Below, piece by piece: positions 58,831 through 64,000 of a stretch of 64,000 nt of DNA. Both the position numbers and the translations under genes were made by a program. Each line of letters starts with the position of its first letter. Position 1 is the stretch's first letter. The stretch is from PoT sp049331405 (GTDB lineage Bacteria; Planctomycetota; Planctomycetia; Isosphaerales; Isosphaeraceae), in NCBI RefSeq assembly GCF_049331405.1, contig NZ_CP186274.1:124001-188000 (forward strand). The letters run 5' to 3'. The notes under the pieces were generated by a model. That model was not told where the DNA came from, searched no databases, and worked only from the letters and a program-made list of their open reading frames with translations.

Positions 58831-61334
58831 GCCCGACGGAATCGGCCATCCAGGATCCCGCCACCCCCTCGGCGATCCGATCCCTCGAATCCGCCTGCGA
58901 CCGCTTCGAGGCCGCCTGGGGCGATGGGCTCCGGCCTTTACTTGAGGATCACCTCGGCCCCCCCGGATCGCCGGGATACGCCGCGCTCCTGCGGGAGCTC
59001 CTCGTCCTCGAACTGGCCTACCGCCAACGCGCGGGCGAGCAACCCAACCGCGAGGAGTACCAAGATCGCTTCTCCCGCTCGGAGAAGGCGATCGCCGCGG
59101 CCTTCGACGCGATCGAGGGCTCGGCGGGCGGAGACAACCAAGGCTCGCCGGACGACCAGCCCGGGAGCCTGCCGACGATCCCCGGGTACACGCTGCTGGA
59201 GGAACTCGGGCGGGGGGGCATGGGGGTCGTCTACAAGGCGAGGCCCGAGCGGCTCAGCCGGCTCGTCGCCTTGAAGATGATCCTGGCCGGCGAATTCGCC
59301 GGGGCCGAGGCCGCCGCACGCTTCTACGCCGAGGCCGAGGCCGTCGCACGCTTGCAGCATCCCCAGGTCGTGCAGATCTTCCGGATCGGCGACTACAAGG
59401 GGCACCCTTACCTCGAGATGGAGTTCGTCGAGGGGGGGAGCCTGGCCGACCGGCTCGACGGCACCCCCTGGCGCCCGAAGGAGGCGGCCCGCCTGGTGGA
59501 GTCATTGGCCCTGGCCGTGCATCACGCCCACCGGCGCCGGATCATCCACCGCGACCTGAAGCCGGCCAACATCCTGCTCACGACCGACGCCACGCCCAAG
59601 CTGACCGACTTCGGCCTCGCCAAGAGCCTGGGGACCGACGAGGGGCTGACCCGGACCGACTCGATCATCGGCTCCCCCAGCTACATGGCCCCGGAGCAGA
59701 CGGGCGGCAACGCGCAGGAGGTCGGCCCCGCCACCGACGTCTACGCACTCGGGGCAATCCTCTATGAGTTGCTGACGGGCTGCCCCCCCTTCCGCGCGGC
59801 GACCGTGCTGGAGACCCTGGAGCTGGTGAAGACGACCGAGCCGGCGTCCTTCTCCCGGATCCAGCCCGGCCTGCCGATGGACATCGAGACGATCGCCCTG
59901 AAATGCCTCCAGAAGGAGCCGGCCAGGCGCTACGCCAGCGCCGAGGCCCTGGCGGCCGACCTCCGACGCTTCATCGCCGGCGAGCCGGTCCTCGCGCGGC
60001 CGATCGGCAGCGTCGAGCGTTGGTTCAAGTGGGCCAGGCGCCGACCCTTGACGGCCGGCCTGGCGGTGTTCAGCGCGATCTCGACGGTGTTGCTGATCGT
60101 CGTGCTGGCGATCACCAACGTCATGATCCGCCAGGCGCTCAACAGCGAGCGCCGGGTCAGGGAGGAGCTCGCCCGCACGAACGCCCAGCTCGCCGAGCAG
60201 CAGAAGCGGACCGAGAAGGCCCTCGAGAACAAGACCGTCGCGCTCGAGCTGCGCGACTACGACCTCCAGCGCGAGCGTCAGGCGTCGTACTACCGCCGGA
60301 TCGAGCTGGCCGAGGCCGAGCGTCGGGCGGGGCGGATCAGCCGGGCCGAGCAGATCCTCGACGAGTGCCCGACCGACCTCCGAGGCTGGGAATGGCGCTA
60401 CCTGAAGAAGCTGCCCCCCGCCACGCCGACCGCCTTCTTCGGCCACACGGGGGAGGTCTGGGACGCGGCGATTAGCCCGGATGGCAAGACCCTCGCCACG
60501 GCCGGATTCGACCTCACCGTGAGGGTCTGGGACGTCGCCACCGCCAGGCTCAAGCAGACGCTCGAGGGGCACAAGGCCCGCGTCTATAGCGTCGCCTTCA
60601 ACAAGGCCGGCGACCGGCTCGTCTCCGCCAGCGCCGACCGCTCGGCGATCGTCTGGGACGTGACAACCGGCGAGCGGATCCACGTCCTCCGCGGGCATAC
60701 GGATAATGTCCGCTGCGCGGCGTTCAGCCCCGACGACGCCTGGATCGTCTCGGGGAGCTGGGACGGGACGCTCCGCGTCTGGCAGGCGAACTCGGGTCGC
60801 CCCGCCGGCGCCATCGAGACGGGCGCAGGCTGGATCACCCGGCTCTCGTTCAGCCCCGATGGCCTCTGGGTCGCCGTGGGCGGGACGTCGGGGCAGGCCG
60901 AGGTCTGGGAATACCTCTCCGGCCGGCAGATCCAGACCTTCCACGGCAAGTCCGGCCCGGTCCTCAGCGTGGCGTTCAGCCCCGACGGCTGGCGGATCGC
61001 CACGACGAGCAACTCGGCCGGCATCGGCGTCATCAGGGTCTGGGACATCCCCAGCGGACGCGAGACCCTCACCTTCAGGGACGGCGCGGCCCCTTTCGAA
61101 CGCGTAACGTTCAGCCCCGACGGCCGGCGGCTCGCCACCTCCGGCTGGGACGGCAACGTCAAGCTCTGGGACATCCTCACCGGCCGCGAGATCCTCTGCC
61201 TCCGGGGCCACAGCGACCGCGTCTGGGGGATCGCCTTCAGCCCCAACGGCGACTCGATCGTCTCCGCCAGCGCCGACCGCTCGGTCCTGCTCTGGGACGG
61301 CGGGCTTCCCCCCAACGCCTCGCCCGCAGAATAG
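58827..61334 (+). CDS. serine/threonine kinase with WD40 repeats
   Basis: 835 aa. The cytoplasmic Hanks-type kinase covers about 118-385: GRGGMGVVYKA (Gly loop), VALKM (Lys150), HRDLKPANIL (catalytic Asp243), DFGLA (Asp261), and SPSYMAPEQ. A basic stretch leads into one membrane span at about 408-434 (GLAVFSAISTVLLIVVLAIT). A coiled coil (REELARTNAQLAEQQKRTEK) and a conserved block CPTDLRGWEWRYLKK follow, then about seven WD40 repeats outside (for example VWDAAISPDGKTLATAGFDL / TVRVWDVATARL). All catalytic residues are present. The likely signal path runs from the propeller through the span to the kinase and the coupled ECF sigma factor upstream. Confidence 0.95.
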   Translation: MSPTESAIQDPATPSAIRSLESACDRFEAAWGDGLRPLLEDHLGPPGSPGYAALLRELLVLELAYRQRAGEQPNREEYQDRFSRSEKAIAAAFDAIEGSAGGDNQGSPDDQPGSLPTIPGYTLLEELGRGGMGVVYKARPERLSRLVALKMILAGEFAGAEAAARFYAEAEAVARLQHPQVVQIFRIGDYKGHPYLEMEFVEGGSLADRLDGTPWRPKEAARLVESLALAVHHAHRRRIIHRDLKPANILLTTDATPKLTDFGLAKSLGTDEGLTRTDSIIGSPSYMAPEQTGGNAQEVGPATDVYALGAILYELLTGCPPFRAATVLETLELVKTTEPASFSRIQPGLPMDIETIALKCLQKEPARRYASAEALAADLRRFIAGEPVLARPIGSVERWFKWARRRPLTAGLAVFSAISTVLLIVVLAITNVMIRQALNSERRVREELARTNAQLAEQQKRTEKALENKTVALELRDYDLQRERQASYYRRIELAEAERRAGRISRAEQILDECPTDLRGWEWRYLKKLPPATPTAFFGHTGEVWDAAISPDGKTLATAGFDLTVRVWDVATARLKQTLEGHKARVYSVAFNKAGDRLVSASADRSAIVWDVTTGERIHVLRGHTDNVRCAAFSPDDAWIVSGSWDGTLRVWQANSGRPAGAIETGAGWITRLSFSPDGLWVAVGGTSGQAEVWEYLSGRQIQTFHGKSGPVLSVAFSPDGWRIATTSNSAGIGVIRVWDIPSGRETLTFRDGAAPFERVTFSPDGRRLATSGWDGNVKLWDILTGREILCLRGHSDRVWGIAFSPNGDSIVSASADRSVLLWDGGLPPNASPAE

Positions 61335-61355
61335 CCCGGCAGGGAGACGAAGAAA

Positions 61356-61388
61356 GCCGCGGGGCCCTCGATGCGAGAGGCCCGCGGC
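61356..61388. terminator. hairpin between convergent genes
   Basis: GCCGCGGGGCCCTCG pairs with GAGAGGCCCGCGGC around a small loop. On the minus strand it is followed by CTTTCTTCG, so it terminates mainly the DUF1559 gene at 61420; it may also serve the kinase. Confidence 0.65.
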
Positions 61389-61419
61389 AACCTTTGCGAC
61401 GTCAACCGTCCGACCGGGC

Positions 61420-62577
61420 TCAGTACGAGTCCGACGAAAGGATCTCGCCCTGCTTGATCGAGCCGAGCGCCCAGATGGTCTGGTTGCTGGTGCTGTCCTT
61501 GAGGAACTTCACCGAGCCGTCGAGCAGCAGGATATTGGCCCCGCCCGGGTGGAAGCTGCTCAGGCCGAAGACGCCGGGGTTCTCGATCCCGCTGGAGGCG
61601 GTGTTGCAGTTGGGATACTTGGCGTTCGGGGGCAACACCACATTCCCCTGAGTATAGCCGATCAGGCCGAAGGCCCAGGCCTCGCCGAGGGTCGGAGTCT
61701 TCCCCTGGCGGCCGCCGCCCGATCGCCAGGTCTGCGAGCACTGCTCGAGCCAGGGCTGGAGGCTCGTGGCCAGCGTGCCATTCGGCAGGTTCAGCGTGCC
61801 GTTGTTCCTCGCGGTGCCGCTGGGGAACGAGCCGGTGAAGATGACATCCTGGATCGAGTACGTGCCCGCGGAACCGCTGCCGATCTTCCACTCGCCAAAG
61901 CCGAGTGTGTTGCTCAGGCCGTCGGTCACCTCGGCAATCCTCGTCACGTGCCCCTTGGTGCCGATGTAGGGGAAGGGGCCGTTGGGTGGGCCGTTCAACT
62001 GCTGGGCGGCGAACTCGAGGCTCGAGCCGACCGAGGCGAAGTAGCTGTTCCCCGTCGCCTTGGTGCCCTGCAGAATCGCATCGTTGATCCCCTGGATGTT
62101 CCAGCTCGGCGCGGTGCTCGACGGGCAAAGGAACGTGTTGAGTACCGTCGAGGTAACGGTAATGTTCATCGCGTCGCCGACGGGATCATTGAAGATGCTG
62201 ACCGAGAAGTTGATCGCGTTATACAACGATTGCTGTTCGATGTAATTGAGAATACGAGCATGGGCGCTCGCCCCGTGGTTGTTGTACAGGGTCGAGTTGG
62301 GGTTGCCGTTGAGGAAGAAGGCCAGGGCGCCCGGCGGGAAGCAGTCGTTGGTCTGGTAGTAGTTGTGCAGGCCCAGGCCGATCTGCTTCAGGTTGTTGGT
62401 GCACTGGATGCGCCTGGCCGCCTCGCGTGCCGCCTGCACGGCGGGCAAGAGCAGGGCGATCAGGACCGCGATGATCGCGATCACCACCAGCAGTTCGATC
62501 AGCGTGAAACCCGAACGGCCCCGGGGGCGAGGGGCGCGAACCGGCGAGAGCCGGCCCGGAATTGTAGGCGTGGCCAT
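61420..62577 (-). CDS. DUF1559 pseudopilin-like protein
   Basis: 385 aa from ATG 62577 (GGAG seven bases upstream). A longer basic leader of about 23 residues precedes the prepilin motif GFTLIELLVVIAIIAVLIAL, followed by LLPAVQAAREAARRIQCTNN. DUF1559 blocks: LKQIGLGLHNYYQTNDCFPP, IAEVTDGLSNTLGFGEWKIG, CSQTWRSGGGRQGKTPTLGE, and the C-terminal FHPGGANILLLDGSVKFLKD. It is a close paralogue of the gene at 63324 in the same orientation; long stretches of the two are almost identical at the DNA level, which points to a recent tandem duplication or gene conversion. Confidence 0.94.
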   Translation of the reverse strand: MATPTIPGRLSPVRAPRPRGRSGFTLIELLVVIAIIAVLIALLLPAVQAAREAARRIQCTNNLKQIGLGLHNYYQTNDCFPPGALAFFLNGNPNSTLYNNHGASAHARILNYIEQQSLYNAINFSVSIFNDPVGDAMNITVTSTVLNTFLCPSSTAPSWNIQGINDAILQGTKATGNSYFASVGSSLEFAAQQLNGPPNGPFPYIGTKGHVTRIAEVTDGLSNTLGFGEWKIGSGSAGTYSIQDVIFTGSFPSGTARNNGTLNLPNGTLATSLQPWLEQCSQTWRSGGGRQGKTPTLGEAWAFGLIGYTQGNVVLPPNAKYPNCNTASSGIENPGVFGLSSFHPGGANILLLDGSVKFLKDSTSNQTIWALGSIKQGEILSSDSY

Positions 62578-62732
62578 GCGATACTCCGACGAGGCCGCGT
62601 GCCTCCGGTTTCTCCGGTCAGTCACGCGGCAGCGAGAAGAGTCTCAGGTGCCTCTCGTGGTCGAGTCGGCAACATATTCACGGGCACTCCTATGGTGGGG
62701 GGGAGTGGGGGGAAACCCTAGGAGGCATTCAC

Positions 62733-62930
62733 TCAGCGAAGCCGATGCTTCTCGATCCGCTCGATCTGGATGACCACGCCATCCCGGATCGTCACGTGCA
62801 CTTCGCCGTGCCGGATCCCCTTGATGGCCTGCCGGATCTGCTCCAGCTCGAAGTCGCGGGCGGCGGGAGTGGCGGGCGACGCGGCGACCGCCCGCTCGTC
62901 GTCCTGGGATGAAAACGTCTTGCTCGACAT
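62733..62930 (-). CDS. YezD-family small protein
   Basis: 65 aa. The C-terminal 40 residues match the YezD (DUF2292) family: LEQIRQAIKGIRHGEVHVTI then RDGVVIQIERIEKHRLR, with the typical GxVxxxxxDGxxxQIERxEK pattern. The first 25 residues are a polar Ser/Ala-rich tail. Homologues are often found beside sulfur-assimilation genes, but nothing of that kind is visible here; it lies between two DUF1559 genes on the same strand. Function unknown. No strong Shine-Dalgarno: only a purine-rich AGAGAGAG stretch upstream. Confidence 0.88.
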   Translation of the reverse strand: MSSKTFSSQDDERAVAASPATPAARDFELEQIRQAIKGIRHGEVHVTIRDGVVIQIERIEKHRLR

Positions 62931-63180
62931 GGTTTCACATCTCTCTCTGTCTAGCGAGCGTTGGCACCGGCCGACGAATCCCGAGGGCGTTCATCCGCTC
63001 CGACGTTTGCTCATCTTCAAAGGTCTGAGTGGTTCAGGCCCATTATTGGCAGCCGCACTAAATCGGTCAAGTATATTGTCGATATTTACGATCAGGTTAC
63101 TGAACTCAATTCATGGCGGGGCCAGGAATGCGGCGGACCTCCCCGGCGAGGAGCGGTCGCACGCCGAGGAGCCGAGAAAG

Positions 63181-63206
63181 CCGAAAAGGCCTCGACCAGA
63201 GGCCTT
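63181..63206 (-). terminator. intrinsic terminator of the last DUF1559 gene
   Basis: Stem AAGGCCTC (63186-63193) / GAGGCCTT (63199-63206) with a five-base loop; read on the minus strand it is followed by TTTTCGG. Terminates leftward transcription about 120 bases after the stop at 63324. Confidence 0.75.
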
Positions 63207-63227
63207 ACGATGTCGGCTTAAAACCAT

Positions 63228-63275
63228 GGGACTTCGCCGGGCACTCACGCCGATGGGCGTGCCGGGCGAAGTCCC
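63228..63275 (-). terminator. second hairpin after the last DUF1559 gene
   Basis: GGGACTTCGCC (from 63228) pairs with GGCGAAGTCCC (to 63275), with further pairing inside and small mismatches. On the minus strand ATGGTTTTAAG follows. Upstream of the terminator at 63181, so the two form a tandem pair. Confidence 0.6.
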
Positions 63276-63323
63276 TCGGAGGGGTATTCCTACCGCCGTG
63301 GTAGGGATTCGGTCGGGATGGCG

Positions 63324-64000
63324 TCAGAATGAGTCGGACGAGATGACCTCACCCTGCTTCATCGAGCCGAGGGCCCAGAGTGTCTGCTTGTTGACGCTGT
63401 CCTTGAGGAACTTCACCGAGCCGTCGAGCAGGAGGATATTGGCACCGCCCGGGTGGAAGCTGCTCAGGCCGAAGACGCCGACGCTCTGGATCGTCCCACC
63501 GCCGTTCGTATTGCAGTTGGGGTAAGGGGCGTTGGGGGGCAGGGTGACGTTCCCCTGCGAGTAACCCATCAGGCCGAAGGCCCAGGCCTCGCCGAGGGTC
63601 GGCGTCTTCCCCTGGCGGCCGCCGCCCGATCGCCAGGTCTGGGAGCACTGCTCCAGCCATGCCGGGAAGCTCGCGACGAGGGCGGGGTGGGGGAAGTTCA
63701 GCGTGCCGTTGTTGCGGGCCGTCCCGGCGGGGAACGAGCCGACGAAGATGACGTCCTGGATCGAGACGGTGCCAAGCGACCCGGAGCCGATCTTCCACTC
63801 GCCGTAAGCGATCGTGTTGCTCAGGCCGTCCGTCACCTCGGCGATCTGCGTCGCGTGCCCCTTGGTGCCGATGTAGGGGAAGGGGCCGTTGGGCGGCCCG
63901 CCCGTCTGCTGCGCGGCGAATTCCAGGCTCGAGCCGACCGAGGCGAAGTAGCTGTTCCCCGTCGCCTTGGTGTTCAGCAGGACGGCGTCGGTCCCCTGGA
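63324..64000 (-). CDS. DUF1559 pseudopilin-like protein, 3' part
   Basis: The frame is open to the right window edge, so the prepilin N-terminus is outside; about 225 codons are visible. From the edge it reads TKATGNSYFASVGSSLEFAA, then IAEVTDGLSNTIAYGEWKIG, CSQTWRSGGGRQGKTPTLGE and the C-terminal block FHPGGANILLLDGSVKFLKD, ending KQGEVISSDSF. The visible part parallels the 61420 gene residue for residue with only scattered changes. Two hairpins follow the stop. Confidence 0.93.
   Translation of the reverse strand, partial: QGTDAVLLNTKATGNSYFASVGSSLEFAAQQTGGPPNGPFPYIGTKGHATQIAEVTDGLSNTIAYGEWKIGSGSLGTVSIQDVIFVGSFPAGTARNNGTLNFPHPALVASFPAWLEQCSQTWRSGGGRQGKTPTLGEAWAFGLMGYSQGNVTLPPNAPYPNCNTNGGGTIQSVGVFGLSSFHPGGANILLLDGSVKFLKDSVNKQTLWALGSMKQGEVISSDSF

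Larger units (their letters stand above)
62931..63323. other. intergenic with two hairpins
   Basis: About 390 bp between the YezD gene and the downstream end of the last DUF1559 gene. Left part AT-richer (63040-63115) and probably the YezD/DUF1559 promoter region on the minus strand. The right part carries the two hairpins listed separately. Confidence 0.5.

Overview
The window looks like a chromosomal segment of a planctomycete, most likely of the Isosphaeraceae type. DNA is GC-rich. The gene families are the phylum's hallmarks: four DUF1559 type II pseudopilin-like proteins (9850, 24098, 61420, 63324), a PSCyt1-DUF1549-DUF1553 / DUF1501 pair (25551-29621), PEP-CTERM proteins (42497, 50011), ECF sigma factors carrying a membrane segment and a long C-terminal extension (877, 4572, 30323), and an ECF sigma factor overlapping a serine/threonine kinase with WD40 repeats (58243-61334). 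The genus cannot be fixed from the sequence alone.

Layout. 1-9.5 kb: end of a DUF2325 protein, two membrane-anchored ECF sigma factors, exported MsrA, an exported hypothetical protein, and a large exported glutaminase-type (DUF4965) protein broken by an in-frame TGA. 9.8-25.5 kb: two DUF1559 genes each followed by a small lipoprotein gene, three large membrane proteins (two glycosyltransferase-39-like, one with TPRs), a TlpA/ResA-like thioredoxin, a small protein plus SWIM zinc-finger pair, a GAF-PAS-PAS-GAF-HD-GYP signalling protein, and an OBAP-like DUF1264 protein. 25.5-32 kb: PSD1/DUF1501 operon, a small class-II-like cytochrome c, a third anchored ECF sigma factor. 32-42 kb: TRIC-family channel, cysteine-synthase-like enzyme, esterase, AraC/GyrI-like regulator, orphan HsdR-N nuclease-like protein, gyrA and a short DnaA. 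42-50.7 kb: two PEP-CTERM proteins, GntR regulator plus polysaccharide deacetylase, ArsR regulator plus metallo-beta-lactamase-fold hydrolase, TPR-glycosyltransferase. 50.8-53.7 kb: thioredoxin-like/MFS pair divergent from a TetR regulator. 53.7-56.7 kb: a decayed locus in which a SulP transporter remnant is split by an insertion sequence and joined head-on to the 3' end of a cytochrome c biogenesis gene. 56.8-64 kb: WD40 membrane protein divergent from the ECF/kinase operon, then two tandem DUF1559 genes around a YezD-family gene.

Signalling and envelope functions dominate: many products have signal peptides, lipoboxes or single membrane spans, and several regulators sit directly beside their probable targets (GntR-deacetylase, ArsR-MBL hydrolase, TetR-MFS, ECF-kinase). 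The best candidates for follow-up are the family of sigma factors tethered to the membrane with diverse outer domains, the WD40/ECF/kinase cluster, the small protein-SWIM pair, the in-frame TGA in the DUF4965 gene, and the IS-split sulP locus with intact target duplication. No tRNA, rRNA or CRISPR array was seen.
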